Part shown: positions 1-12,515 of the stretch, piece after piece | Numbering within the stretch: position 1 is the stretch's first letter | How the letters are laid out: every line of letters begins with the position of its first letter | Origin: Deroplatys truncata | Taxonomy: Eukaryota; Arthropoda; Insecta; Mantodea; Mantidae | Direction: 5' to 3' | DNA length: 64,000 nucleotides | Assembly: GCA_030765065.1 (NCBI GenBank) | Contig: CM060985.1 | Coordinates: 8,122,001-8,186,000, forward strand | Translations under genes and position numbers: made by a program | The notes under the pieces: model-generated | The model's input: the letters and a program-made list of their open reading frames with translations, nothing else | What the model was told of the DNA's origin: nothing | Database searches by the model: none

Positions 1-1670
1 ACAGCTGCATTAGCAGTTTTAGCCAATTTTACAAACTTTTATTCTTTAGCATACATTCATGCACCCCTTTGAAAACGCCCCCGAAGGAACAACCTATCAC
101 ATGTATCGGTTGACAAAACCATTTGAAAACAGAATGGCAGATCTACGCAGTGCGACCAATTGGATTTAAGCCGTTAGTCAATGTTGTACAGCCTCATCAA
201 AAAATGCTATTAGATACTTAGTTAATTTTGTTTCTGTCACAAACTATGGCATATTTAAGTTCATACAGTAACTGTTATGACTGATACAGTTTATTTATTT
301 GGGTTAAAACTACCAAACCGAGCTCAAAACACTGTATGAAGCTGCAAAAAGCGTGTAAAGATTCCAGGTGGGGTCTAGTTCTGCGATTACCAATTCGTAT
401 AGAAATCTAAGATCGCAAGGTAGCATTAGCCAAATAGTATTATCATGGTTACATTAGCACTGTGCCACATCTGTTTGGGTTCAAATCCTTTGTGTTGAAT
501 TCAAACTTTTTATTACCTTTTGTTTTTTGTTTTTGGCCTATAATTTGACATTATGATACAAATAACATTTTTGATAACATAAATGTACAAAATAGAATAA
601 TCGTCATGTTTTCCACCGCAAAGCCAAAATCATCTACGGGCACTCATGCGTTAAGAATGCAGGTAGATTACACCGCGCATGTTACAGCATGCAAGAAGGT
701 CTTTCCGGCAACGTACACAAATGTGCATTGATGAAGGGGGTCGTCATTTTGAACATTTACTTCCTTAATGAAATCCACGCTCTTTAACAATGTATTCTTC
801 TGTTTACCCGTGAACTTAGCACATTTACAACTCCTCTGTCAGTAGAAGTGAAACATAAGGTTTAAACATGAAACAAAAACTCTTAGATTTAATATCGTCG
901 ATATGCGCCCAAAAGAATGAAAGTTAACTACGTAACGCGGTTTACAACACAGATACGGTGCAGATTATTACGGTAAACATGATACACAATTATCTGATTG
1001 TAATTGTTGTCTTTGCCTCACAGGAGAGGCAATGACAAAAATAAATAAATTAGTACACTCAAATACAGAAAATAAACAGAAGCAGAATATAAAAAAGAAC
1101 CCAAATAATTTGATGCTCGTATCACATTCGAACCTCCGAAGCTAACCTTCGCTCTTACCACATTCCGGCAGCTAACCCACTCGGCTAAATCACTCTCTCC
1201 CCCTCTTTGGGAGAACATTCCTCTACCTCCTTGTAAGTATTATATCCATGAAGAGCCACTTTTTTAAGCCTTTCGCAGCTCTCATTCAGACCTTTAATCA
1301 TTAATGCTAGTTGCGTATAGTACCGAATAGAAGAGTAGAGCTACAATAACAGTTTGTTTGCTAAAAGAGTCGATGTTTTCACACTAGACTATAAACTGCG
1401 AGTTGCATAGATACGAATACCTGACTCACCTGGTATATACACAAAGCTGACGGTTCTAAAGAAAGAAGCACAATAGGTAATAAAACCACCTCCGTGGAGT
1501 GAGGGTAGCGTATCTGCCCCCCAAAAAATCTCGGTTAGGATGAGTTGCGATAAGCTTTTGTTTTTCTTTCAGGGTTTCCCTTATTCTAACAAGACGAGTG
1601 TCGGGTAACTCTAAGCTCTAGGGACCCCGGGCTTTCTTTTTCGTTTACCTCTTTCAATTAATTATGGTAG
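1..1670. other. Unannotated AT-rich DNA upstream of the gene
   Basis: I see no coding exon, tRNA or recognisable transposon in this stretch. It lies 5' of the first recognised guanylate-cyclase exon and could be part of an upstream intron of that gene, because the N-terminal exons are not seen. Only short incidental open frames are present. Confidence 0.4.
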
Positions 1671-1674
1671 GCAT

Positions 1675-2393
1675 AGGAAACATATGTCCTACCCAAAATT
1701 TTTATATATAGACTTCGCTGCAAATACATGCTTTGAGAGCCCCCCAGCATTGTTAGCAAAAAGGTGTGTGTGTGTGTCACTTGCATAACTGATAAAACGA
1801 AAAGTCAAATACATACCAAACTTCCTATTTAAGTTCAACATCTTCCAAGGATGCAATGTGAAGATTTTAAAAAAGAAATCCTTCCAACATAAACTATTCT
1901 TTAAATGGAAAACTTGTCATTATTTTTTATTTTCTCAAAATTGGTTTAGCCATTTGATTAAAATACCATATGCTTGACACTTTGGTATGAGATATAAACT
2001 ATAACTTGGGCTTTCTGTAAAGTCCGAAACATGCAGATCTCCTTAAGGCACACAATTATGTCAGAATTTTTCTCAGAGCATTAACCGTTTGCGAATTATT
2101 TCTTGAAATGCCCAATACATACTTTATCATATATTTTTGAAGTGTTGAGCCACCATTCAGTTGTTTCCCGCCATGTCATATAAAGAATATGGAATTTTAA
2201 AGCCAGCATGTAGCGATTCATTTTTTAAACGTTTTACTTCCACTCAGCTTTCTGTATCCCTCTTGTACCTATAATGAAATTCATAATACAATCATAAGTT
2301 TATCTCATTTAACATGAAGTAGATGGTAAAGTAAGGTTTTGTAAGAATAGTTTGTAGAAAAGCGGGTAGAGAAAGTCATATGCATGTAACATA
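1675..2393 (+). repeat. Family-R dispersed repeat, diverged copy
   Basis: This copy carries the ordered landmarks of family R: the block around 'gcataactgataaaacgaaaag', 'ttccaaggatgcaatgtgaag', the A/T-rich 'attttctcaaaat' stretch, and the right end 'gggtagagaaagtcat' near 2370. It is diverged and its left border is poorly defined. It contains a short (TG)n run near 1766. It has no coding capacity. Confidence 0.6.
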
Positions 2394-2399
2394 CCTATT

Positions 2400-3360
2400 A
2401 GTTTTTTTTAATGAGTTATTTATCCAGGTTTTGTTCAGGCAACTCAAAGGGCGTGTTTTCGAGAAAACCTCATTACGGAGCTTTTGGACTTCCTCTACCA
2501 CAAGTGAGTGGTACAGACAGTTAAAAAGACTGTATACACAATAAGGTGTGGGTTTTTTTAAGTGGTAATAGTTTCGAGGCAATTTGAGTCTAACGTACTT
2601 TTTTTTTCAATGTTGCAATAAAGAATGTGTGATTCTTTTTTATAATTTCTTAAAAGGAATCCTAATGTTACTTTCAGTAAAGTTTTGGGTAATGTTACAC
2701 TTTTAAACTAATTTTCTTTATATTGCAGAATGTACATGCATTCAAACGTCATGGATGGATGTATAGGTTATTCAGCACATGAAACAATACTGGTTCGTTA
2801 CTATTGAAACCGACAGACACGGCGCCACTGCAGACCTAACCTATACAAACAAGGTCGTCTCTTTGTTATTAATTACCGTATTCACTTCATCCCACGGATT
2901 CACTTTAATATGCCTATTTCTAGATTTTTCTTTCAGTTGGGAAATCAAAACGAATTTGAATGAGCTATTGAAAAAGTCCTCTGTTCGTAATAAATACCAA
3001 ATAGTCAATTGATTACCTGATTGTTGTAAAAACTCTGGCGCTTTTTCAACAGTATCTTGTTTAGAAAATGGCGGAAAGTTTATTTCCAAGGCGTTGTGCA
3101 CATTTTCTTTACTAAAAAAGTCTAAAAGGTTTAACAGCACACAAACCCATGCTTGTTATAATGGCAACTCGTTCTTGCACACGAATAAAATCCTAACTCA
3201 GGGTGGCCACATGTAGAAAATGAAAATTCGAGATTTTTCCTACACTCAATAATGTGTATCATTTAGGCGATAAAAGCTGATCAGGCAGCCATTCTTAACC
3301 ACATGCAGTAAAAGAGCTCAACTATAAGATTAATGATGATTGTAGTTTACTAAAATATTG
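2400..3360. other. Unannotated DNA with one unrecognised open frame
   Basis: A 99-residue minus-strand open frame runs from 3140 to 2841. It has no motif I can assign and no neighbouring splice signals that link it to another exon. It may be a transposon relic or chance. Nothing else is recognisable here. Confidence 0.3.
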
Positions 3361-3362
3361 TT

Positions 3363-3705
3363 TAACGGAGCGGTAGACTCGGGCGCTAACGTGTGTGGCG
3401 TGCATTTGGGAGGTCCAGGGTTCAAATCCCGTGGGACGACCAATCTGACTGTGGTTTTTCGTAGTTTCCCTCAATCGCCAAAGCAAATACCAGATTGGAT
3501 ACTTAATACCACGACCCAAAGTCCCAGCTTGCGTCTAAAACAGAAGTAGGCATGAAAATAGATGGTATAACGCGTGCTCTGCCATCTACCTACACATAAT
3601 CAAAGCAGGTAGACTGGACGACACCCTAATCATAATGGCATCTGTCGTCACGTGTAGAAGCAGAGACGCAGTTACCTAGAGCTAAGGTCTCTGTGGACAC
3701 GTGAC
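3363..3705 (+). mobile_element. SINE-1, tRNA-derived short interspersed element
   Basis: The head is tRNA-like, with a B-box-type 'gggttcaaatccc' at about 3419-3431 followed by 'gaccaatctgactgtgg' and 'tttttcgtagtttccct'. The same order recurs at 12,000-12,090 (minus), 19,318, 37,297 and 58,245. The body downstream (3550-3705, including 'gacgacaccctaatcataat' and 'gtcgtcacgtgtagaagcag') matches in reverse the segment at 11,380-11,870. It is non-coding and would be mobilised in trans by a LINE. The open frames across it on both strands are incidental. Confidence 0.7.
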
Positions 3706-4948
3706 AAAAGGAAAATTCCTTACTCCTTAATCATTATTGCAAAGGCTTTAAAAAGAATGACAAAATATTGAAAAATTCAAACAATAGCAACGATACCTCG
3801 AAAACGGCTGATGCTACAGGAAAACTAATTCGAAATAATATGTGCAGTTTAACGAGATCTACATTTTTTTGTGTAGTGAAATGTTGTGTATATGTTACGG
3901 TTTACAGGTAATATGAAAGTCATTCAGAATGAAAAGGACTTCAAGAATTATTCCCAGGCATTTCACCTGTCATTCAAATATCTAAATATAATGTATTCTT
4001 TAGTCAGCATGGCCCTTCTAACACAGTGCACACAAGCTAAAAGCTTTAGATTATCGCACTAGTGACCGACTTTGGTTTCAAGTCCAATCACATGGCAGTT
4101 ACCCTTTGTATTTGTACATGTTTAATAAGTCGACTTGGTTTCATTAGGTTTTACTCTTCGTTATATTTTTACACGATAAATTTCTCATGGCGCTCTATTA
4201 TCTGTTCATAATACAAATCGTCATACTTCAGTTTATCGCAATTCGTTGTGGAGTTAACCTATACGTTATGTTTGATCTAAACGTTATTCTTTTATCTTAC
4301 CTACATAAAGATTAAATGGCGGTAATTATGAATTCAGAAGAAACTGAAATGGAAGTGTAATTACAGAAGCAGCAGAAAGAATACCACTACAAGTACTTAC
4401 CCAAAAAATCCAAAAGGAATATGATATAGCATTTAATCGCTTCATTGCTTGGCGTAAGGCAAAATGTGGTGAAAATAATTTTGTCTGCTTGGAATCAACG
4501 AAACATCTGACATCTCGCCTTTTTAACGTAAATTCTCTTGTTTCAAGAACCGCGTTCTATACGTGACTTCTGTTAGTTTCAGGAATCAATATAATATTAC
4601 TCATATTTTACAAACTCGAGCGCTGTCTAAAAAATAGTAGGCATATATCACACTGGTTTTATTTGACTCGTGGGAGAGCGGAACTGGACTACGACCATTC
4701 TTACTCGCAAAGTAAAACCCTTGTATCATAATCAAACTCGCTAGAGCCAATTTTGAGGAAATAAAAATAAAGGCACATTCTTCATGTAAAGAGTAGTTTG
4801 GGGTGGGAAAATGGAGGACACACGGCCCTTTACTAGAAATGCTTTTTATAGTGTTGAGAATAGCTGAAAGCGTGTTGGGGAGGAACTGTGAGATTACCTC
4901 TGTTTAATGTTAGAGGCCGTCTATTAAACTGGCTCTGAGACGTTCTCA
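3706..4948. other. Unannotated AT-rich DNA
   Basis: I see no coding exon, RNA gene or recognised repeat between the SINE-1 copy and the 56-bp minisatellite region. Confidence 0.4.
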
Positions 4949-4959
4949 TTGAGCACTAA

Positions 4960-5160
4960 AACTGGGGAAGTAGCCGGACCCAGGGAGGGAGAGGTGGTTG
5001 AACGAAGCTCGCATTCGGGAGGTCCTGAGGCTGGCTACTCCTGGTTGGCAAGGGCATGTTGGAGTGGTTTCTTTGTACCACGAATTTCCTTTCCCTCATT
5101 TCCTAACATTTTGCTGTGCAGTCTCGGACAGATGGCACAGATGTTAGTTCGTTGGAAAAC
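4960..5160 (+). mobile_element. Probable SINE-1 fragment leading into the minisatellite
   Basis: The text 'gcattcgggaggtcctgagg' resembles the 3' part of the SINE-1 tRNA-like head (compare 'gcatttgggaggtccagggt' at 3401). The sequence runs directly into the 56-bp tandem array. The B box itself is degraded, so the assignment is tentative. Confidence 0.35.
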
Positions 5161-5165
5161 CCTTC

Positions 5166-7608
5166 TTGGTCCCTCCAGAGGGAAGTCTTTTCTGAGCACT
5201 CTCAGAGGGATTGAGTTCTCTTCGGTCCCACCAGAGGGAAGTCTTCTCTGAGCAGTCTCAGAGGGATTGAGTTCTCTTCGGTCCCACCAGAGGGAAGTCT
5301 TCTCTGAGCAGTCTCAGAGGGATTGAGTTCTCTTCTGTCCCACCAGAGGGAAGTCTTTTCTGAGCAGTCTCAGGGGGATTGAGTTCTCTTCGGTCCCTCC
5401 AGAGGGAAGTCTTCTCTAAGCAGTCACAGAGGGATTGAGTTCTCTTCTGTCCCACCAGAGCGAAGTCTTTTCTGAGCAGTCTCAGAGGGATTGAGTTCTC
5501 TACGGTCCCACCAGAGGGAAGTCTTCTCTGAGCAGTCTCAGAGGGATTGAGTTCTCTTCGGTCCCACCAGAGGGAAGTCTTCTCTGAGCAGTCTCAGAAG
5601 GATTGAGTTCTCTTCGGTCCCACCAGAGGGAAATCTTCTCTGAGCAGTCTCAGAGGGATTGAGTTCTCTTCTGTCCCACCAGAGGGAAGTCTTTTCTGAG
5701 CAGTCTCAGAGGGATTGAGTTCTCTACGGTCCCACCAGAGGGAAGTCTTCTCTGAGCAGTCTCAGAGGGACTGAGTTCTCCTCGGTCCCACCAGAGGGAA
5801 GTCTTTTCTGAGCAGTCTCAGAGGGATTGAGTTCTCTTCGGTCTCACTAGAGGGAAGTCTTTTCTGAGCAGTCTCAGAGGGATTGAGTTCTCTTCGGTCC
5901 CACCAGAGGGAAGGCTTTTCTGAGCAGTCTCAGTGGGATTGAGTTCTCTTCGGTCTCACTAGAGGGAAGTCTTTTCTGAGCACTCTCAGAGGGATTGAGT
6001 TCTCGTCGGTCTCACTAGAGAGAAGTCTTTTCTGAGCAGTCTCAGAGGGATTGAGTTCTCTTCGGTCTCACTAGAGGGAAGTCTTTTCTGAGCACTCTCA
6101 GAGGGATTGAGTTCTCTTCGGTCCCACCAGAGGGAAGTCTTTTCTGAGCAGTCTCAGAGAGATTGAGTTCTCTTCGGTCTCACTAGAGGGAAGTCTTCTC
6201 TGAGCAGTCTCAGAGGGATTGAGTTCTCTTCGGTCTCACTAGAGGGAAGTCTTCTCTGAGCAGTCTCAGAGGGATTGAATTCTCTTCGGTCTCACTAGAG
6301 GGAAGTCTTTTCTGAGCAGTCTCAGAGAGATTGAGTTCTCTTCGGTCTCACTAGAGGGAAGTCTTCTCTGAGCAGCCTCAGAGGGATTGAGTTCCCTTCG
6401 GTCTCACTAGAGGGAATTCTTCTCTGAGCAGTCTCAGAGGGATTGAGTTCTCTTCGGTCTCACTAGAGGGAAGTCTTCTCTGAGCAGTCTCAGAGGGATT
6501 GAGTTCTCTTCGGTCTCACTAGAGGGAAGTCTTTTCTGAGCAGTCTCAGAGAGATTGAGTTCTCTTCGGTCTCACTGGAGGGAAGTCTTCTCTGAGCAGT
6601 CTCAGAGGGATTGAGTTCCCCTCGGTCTCACTAGAGGGAAGTCTTCTCTGAGCAGTCTCAGAGGGATTGAGTTCTCTTCGGTCTCACTAGAGGGAAGTCT
6701 TCTCTGAGCAGTCTCAGAGGGATTGAGTTCTCCTGGGTCCCACCAGAGGGAAGTCTTTTCTGAGCAGTCTCAGAGGGATTGAGTTCTCTTCGGTCTCACT
6801 AGAGGGAAGTCTTCTCTGAGCAGTCTCAGAGGGATTGAGTTCTCTTCGGTCTCACTAGAGGGAAGTCTTTTCTGAGCACTCTCAGAGGGATTGAGTTCTC
6901 TTCGGTCTCACTAGAGAGAAGTCTTTTCTGAGCAGTCTCAGAGGGATTGAGTTCTCTTCGGTCTCACTAGAGGGAAGTCTTTTCTGAGCACTCTCAGAGG
7001 TATTGAGTTCTCTTCGGTCCCACCACAGGGAAGTCTTTTCTGAGCAGTCTCAGAGAGATTGAGTTCTCTTCGGTCTCACTAGAGGGAAGTCTTCTCTGAG
7101 CAGTCTCAGAGGGATTGAGTTCTCTTCGGTCTCACTAGAGGGAAGTCTTCTCTGAGCAGTCTCAGAGGGATTGAGTTCTCTTCGGTCTCACTAGAGGGAA
7201 GTCTTTTCTGAGCAGTCTCAGAGAGATTGAGTTCTCTTCGATCTCACTAGAGGGAAGTCTTCTCTGAGCAGTCTCAGAGGGATTGAGTTCTCTTCGGTCT
7301 CACTAGAGGGAAGTCTTCTCTGAGCAGTCTCAGAGGGATTGAGTTCTCTTCGGTCTCACTAGAGGGAAGTCTTTTCTGAGCAGTCTCAGAGAGATTGAGT
7401 TCTCTTCGGTCTCACTAGAGGGAAGTCTTCTCTGAGCAGTCTCAAAGGGATTGAGTTCTCTTCGGTCTCACTAGAGGGAAGTCTTCTCTGAGCAGTTTCA
7501 GAGGGATTGAGTTCCTTTCGGTCTCACTAGAGGGAAGTCTTTTCTGAGCAGTCTCAGAGAGATTGAGTTCTCTACGGTCCCTCCAGAGGGAAGTCTTCTC
7601 TGAGCAGA
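5166..7608. repeat. 56-bp minisatellite, about 44 units
   Basis: A 56-bp unit is repeated head to tail. It contains 'agagggattgagttctcttc', 'ggtctcactagagggaagtc' and 'ttctctgagcagtct'. Unit length was measured from successive landmarks (for example 7261 and 7317). Two unit types alternate, 'cccaccagaggg' and 'ctcactagaggg'. Because 56 is not a multiple of three, reading frames shift between units, so the array is non-coding. Shared variants 896 bp apart (16 units) and 224 bp apart (4 units) show higher-order duplication. Confidence 0.95.
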
Positions 7609-7614
7609 CCGCCA

Positions 7615-8283
7615 TGGCCCTATATCTCAGAAAATATTTAAGATATTATACTGAAAGTTTTACACGATGATAGATGAACAGCTTATGAGTTGTTGATCCG
7701 CTTTTATATCATAAGTTTGTTTATTAAGGAAGATAGAATCGTTTTCGTACGCATGAATGAATTTATTTCAAATAAGCTTAGTTTTTTTCCGAGATATCCG
7801 TTGTTAATGGTTCGAATTGCTCAACATACATTGTTCAAGTCTGTTGACATTCAGTTGTTTCTCGCCATGTCATGGGCAGCATATAGCGTACAGTTCTTAA
7901 ACATTTGACTATCGCTGTTCTCTATAACGAAATGTGTAATGTAGCTGTTTCTGTAAAGGTTTATCTCGATTAAAATGTAGTAGATAGGAAAATAAGGTTT
8001 AGTAAGAATAATATATATAGCTGCTGGAATATAGATAAGTTAATGCTACAGAGCTAGCGAAGTGAAGGTATGTGTGGGAGAGACAAGGAACATGTAGGTA
8101 GCTGTCGTATTTTGTAATGACCATTATAACCTTCACTGTGTAAATAAATGTGTTATGATGTTAAACCGTGGTTCTTTATCGATCTACAACCTGTGAGAGG
8201 ATATGGTTATTTTCTAATTCTAACAACAGCCACTAATAAACGATGGAGGGTAGAGAAAGTCATGTATACGTAACACGTCACGC
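7615..8283 (+). repeat. Family-R repeat, 5'-truncated, with an insert
   Basis: This is the right half of a family-R copy, abutting the end of the minisatellite. Landmarks are 'ccgagatatccgttgttaat', 'tttgactatcgctgttctct', 'aacgaaatgtgtaatgtagc' and the right end 'gtagagaaagtcatg' at about 8251. About 190 bp at 8030-8220 is absent from other copies and is a likely secondary insertion. Confidence 0.7.
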
Positions 8284-8486
8284 TTTGTTTTCCATGATCT
8301 CTTTAATTCTATTACCCCAAGAGTTACACCCACTCGCATTCTCCTGTAAATTTAAGCATTTGTTTTAGGATATTTTGTTCTTCTAAACTGCTTATCCTAA
8401 ACAAATATTTGTCATTAGTTTTCCTTTGCTGCCCGTGCAATCCCAATTGGTGAATCTGTTAGTACTCCCAAACATTCCTGTGAATG

Positions 8487-9670
8487 TTTCAACAAGAGTG
8501 TTGTCCTATCTGTGATAGCTGCCGTTGTTATTGACAAATAGCCATGGAACGTTAGCAACGCGTACAAATTGTGAACATTTATTATCAAAATGGATCATCT
8601 GTACGCCAAACCTTTCGTGTAATGCGTCAAGTTTACGGTGTGCATAATCGTACCCGCGAGAGAACGATTCGGCGTTTGATCGATAAATTTGAAAGAAGTG
8701 GTTCTGTCAGCGATCAAAGAACGCTTGTACGTAATCGACGTAAGCGCTCCAACGAAAACATAGGTGCCGTACGCAGAACGGAAACAAATCAATTGCGCAA
8801 GAATTGGGGCTTTCGCCGACAACAACTTGGCGAATTCTGCATCTGGACTTGAAGTTTCACGCTTACAAAATGGTGTTAACTCAAGAACTAAAGCCCAACG
8901 ACCATAGGTTGCGCCGTGTATTCGCTGACTGGGCTATGGAGCAATTGGATGCCGACCCGGATTTTTGTCGAAAAATCATCTTCAGCGACGAAGCCCACTT
9001 TTGAATGGATGGTTGTGTTAACAAACAAAATTGCCGCTATTGGAGCAATCACAATCCAATGCAGATTCAAGAACGACCATTTCATCCCCAAAAGATTGGT
9101 ATGGTGGAATTATTGGTCCATATTTTTCCAAGATGAAGATGGAGAAGCTCTGTCAATGGAGAAAGTTACCGGGCTCTTATAAAGGACTATTTTTGGCCTC
9201 AATTGGAAGGTATGGATCTCAGAAACATCTGATTCCAGCAAGATGGTGCCACATGTCATACTGCTCTCGAAACAATCGCTCTTTTGAAGAAGTTCAGAGG
9301 TTTCATCAATTCTCGTGGTGGTGATGTTAACTGGCGCCCGAGGTCATGTGATTTTACGCCGTTATATTACTTCTTGTGGGGTTATGTTAAATCTCGAGTT
9401 TATGTCAACAAGCCAGAAACAGTAAATGATCTTTTGAATAACATCACGCGTGTTATTCGTGAAGTTGGACCTAATTTACGTTCTTCTGTCATTGAAAATT
9501 GGGTCAACCGTATACGCGCAACCCAACGAAGTCGCGGCGGTCACTTAACTGGTGTTCTCTTCCACACGTAATGACATTAATTATGTTGCAAAATATAAAA
9601 AGAAATAAACCTCTATCATTTATAGAACGCGTTTTATTTAAGTTCAAAGATAGGACACTCTTGTTGAAAG
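8487..9670 (+). mobile_element. Mariner-like DNA transposon, decayed
   Basis: The ends are inverted: 'tttcaacaagagtg' then 'tcctatct' at 8487-8512, and 'agataggacactcttgttgaaag' at 9648-9670. The left end has two extra bases. The interior codes for a broken transposase (see 8544-9571). The ~1.18-kb length fits a single-ORF mariner-type element. A flanking TA duplication could not be confirmed. Confidence 0.8.
8544..9571 (+). pseudogene. Broken mariner-type (IS630 superfamily) transposase
   Basis: The relic of a DDE/D transposase that cut and pasted its own element. From the start codon at 8544 the reading frame meets a stop at codon 4, then reads an N-terminal helix-turn-helix region (YYQNG...TIRRLIDKFE). 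The first catalytic Asp is in FSDEAHF near 8985, with a stop directly after it. The second is in QQDGATCHTA near 9240, and the third in SCDFTPLYYF near 9340. The C-terminal SRGGHLTGVLFHT ends at 9571. At least four frame disruptions and several stops separate these blocks, so no active enzyme can be made. Confidence 0.85.
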
Positions 9671-10916
9671 ACCCTACACAATTAGCCTCGACTACTACCA
9701 AATATATTATTTACAGCCACTTTATGTGTATTGCTGGTAGAATATCCCTACAGACACTAATAACCTTTCTTTCTTTTCTTCGCTCCAACCACTACTGCTA
9801 ATTTTTGTAATTATGTCATGTTTTGGTTAACATTTATCAGAAATTATTCTGTTTATAAAAACCATGTTACTCACACCAAAGTATCCCACAACAGCGCTTA
9901 CAGGTTGTTTTTATAATCCTATAACTTAATTTGCCTATGTTCAATAGTCTTTTTTTGTAAAAACGAGTCATTTATACAAGAAAATGTCATTCACAGAAAA
10001 AGCTGCTTAAAGCAAAAATGCAGAAAACGTACTCACATACATATATTTGCACCTGCCATAGTTAAAAGTAGTACCAATTTATAAAGAAAAACTTCCCCTA
10101 AAATGGCAGACGTAGCGCCACTTTTAAGAATATATTTAAAATACAAATATTTTACCTACAGTAATAAAATATACATCAAATTAAACAGGAACTTGTAATT
10201 TATAAGTTTGCTGAACAACTAAAATGTCATTTTTGACGATTTAGTTTTCAGTTGAACTAGATGAGCATAAGCCTATTGAGTGAATTTATTGTGAGGTTAT
10301 AGTTCTATTTAACATGAATGATATATATAAAGTTCGAGATATTCAGGGTAAACTTTACAATCCTTGCGAGTCATTTCCCGGATGGTTATGTGAGCAGGAG
10401 TATATGGTTATGATCACCTCAGGTTCACGGGAGTTGGAGAGATTATGCTGAGGCTACGAGCTCGTATTTAGACGGTCTCTCTTGGCCCTCGTCACGTGAT
10501 TTTCCGGACTCTGTCTCGTCCCTTTAAAATTACAATTTTGCGCCGGTCTCCTAGGCAACGCGAAGATGACTTCTTCCATGCACCAGTGCTGTCTAACTGT
10601 AATGTCTCTCTTGTAATGTAGTTATTAGAACTATTAAATACTCCCTCAACCACAATTACACGTGTAATATCGTCACCCTTCACCTCCCCGCAACCTATAA
10701 CCCTCTGAATGAAATCCCTGAGCTACCCCTCTCACCCCGGCTACGGGGTGCAGACGCCTCAGTTAGTGAAGACGTGGGTGGCATCGTCACACCTCAAAGA
10801 CGTTCCACTACTCGAGAAGAAAAATAAAACAAATATGCTTTACATTTACGATTAGGTAAATAACTTTTGAAGGAAGTGTTAAGTTTTGTGCTTCTAGAAA
10901 TGTTGCTTGGGTATAG
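9671..10916. other. Unannotated DNA before the first recognised exon
   Basis: No coding exon or known repeat was recognised. The stretch from about 10,380 to 10,830 is less AT-rich and contains short open frames. It could be an unrecognised repeat or long-terminal-repeat remnant, but no duplicate was found in this window. Confidence 0.35.
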
Positions 10917-10937
10917 GGAATCCTGTGATGTGTTTAG

Positions 10938-11103
10938 TTACCCGTCGTGCTCTGGAGTGATAGCGCCGGGGCTGGCTGCTGACATGTACTTCAAGGATAA
11001 TGTGATCGCCTTCATCGGGCCAGCGTGCGCCTTCGCCCTGGAGCCTGTAGCAAGACTGGCCGCCTATTGGAACAGACCCATCATCACCGGCATGGGGGAC
11101 CAG
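10938..11103 (+). CDS. Guanylate cyclase exon a: ligand-binding domain
   Basis: Reads ...APGLAADMYFKDNV then IAFIGPACAFALEPVARLAA and YWNRPIITGMGDQ, the conserved first lobe of the ANF-receptor domain. The donor is CAG|GTAAGT after 11103, phase 0. The left border is uncertain: AG dinucleotides at 10915-10916, 10936-10937 and 10956-10957 are all possible acceptors. I chose 10938 because it keeps a cysteine usually found just upstream of this block. Confidence 0.88.
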
Positions 11104-12470
11104 GTAAGTCGCTCATGTGCACTAACAATAGTCCACCAGTCAAGGTACTCTTGGTCCACTGACTCGGTACTTTCATATCGGGTCAGTGTTTTACACGCAC
11201 AAACATCTATAGGCTAGCACCTGGGGACGTGTAAGTAAGGAATGATCGTCACCTCAAATTTAGTATTTTGTAAAGAAAGTTTTATAAAAATTTAAAAAAA
11301 AAAGTTATTTTTATTTTACATCGCTTTAACTCGCGACGGATCTGTTGGTGGATAACTCTTAGAACGATATGTGATGGACAGTTAGCCTTCTAGGTCTCAT
11401 CCCTGTAACCACCCGTTCCGCCCCTATCACAGAGACCCTAGCGCATAGCTACCGAATCTTCTGCTTTTCGTGCCGTCCAGTCCAACCGCCGCCCCCATAC
11501 AAAGGCGGACAGTTAGCCTTCTAGGTCTTATCCCTGTAACTGCTGGTTCATGCCGTGCAGATGGCATTAGGGTGCCGTCCAGTCTAACCGCCGCCCTCAC
11601 ACAGAAAGGCGGACAGTTAGCCTTCTAGGTCTTATCCCTGTAACTACCTGCTTCATGCCGTGCAGATGGCATTAGGGTGCCGTCAGTCCAGTTACCGCTC
11701 CCACACACAAAGGCAGCTAGCCTTCTAGGTCTCATCCCTAGAAATGCTATCTTGCTTCGTCACGTGCCCACAGAGACCCTCAGCGCATGGCAGTCGGATC
11801 TTCTGCTTCGTGCCGTGCAGATGGCGTTAGGGTGCCGTCCAGTCTAGCTGCTTACAGTGTTGTAGACAGATGGCATAGCATTCGCTATTACCACTTATTT
11901 TTCATGTTACTATTTTTTTTAAGACTTAAGGTGGAACTATGTGTCGTGGTATTAAATATTAAATCCGATATTTACCTTGGAGATTGAGAAAAACCACGAA
12001 AAAACCTCAGACAGATTGGTCGGTCCACGGGATTCGAACCCGGGACCTTCCGAATGCGGGCCACAGACTTTACCACAAGCTATCCCGCTCGGTTAAACAA
12101 AATTTTGAGCCATTATTGTACAAAATCATCGACAAAAATTTTAAATGCCAACACACTATTCTTTGTGAAACATAGTTATCTTATGAGCAATTTCATTTGT
12201 CTCATACAAAAGGTTTTGTTGCTGTTCAACAATTTACTCAACTGCTGTAACAAAAGAAATTCTAATTTTATAATAAGTGGTTCAAAATGCTGCCCATTTA
12301 GAATGTGGCAGTGGCCAAGTCGAAGAAGCGTGTTGAACATTTTCAATCACTGCTGGTGTTAACTCTTCCATATTAGCAGACCTCGTAGCAAACACTACAT
12401 TTCAAATATCCCCTTAAACGTTCCCATATCAAACCTTTTGTATATGAGACAAATCAAATTGTTTCACCTT

Positions 12471-12515
<45 letters not shown>

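Noticed and set aside
2841..3140. 99-codon minus-strand frame as a gene
   Set aside because: No motif, no start context, no linked exon, and composition like the surrounding AT-rich DNA.
12473..12508. (AG)n tract as a promoter or GAGA-factor element
   Set aside because: It is a pure microsatellite without a nearby transcription start or gene.
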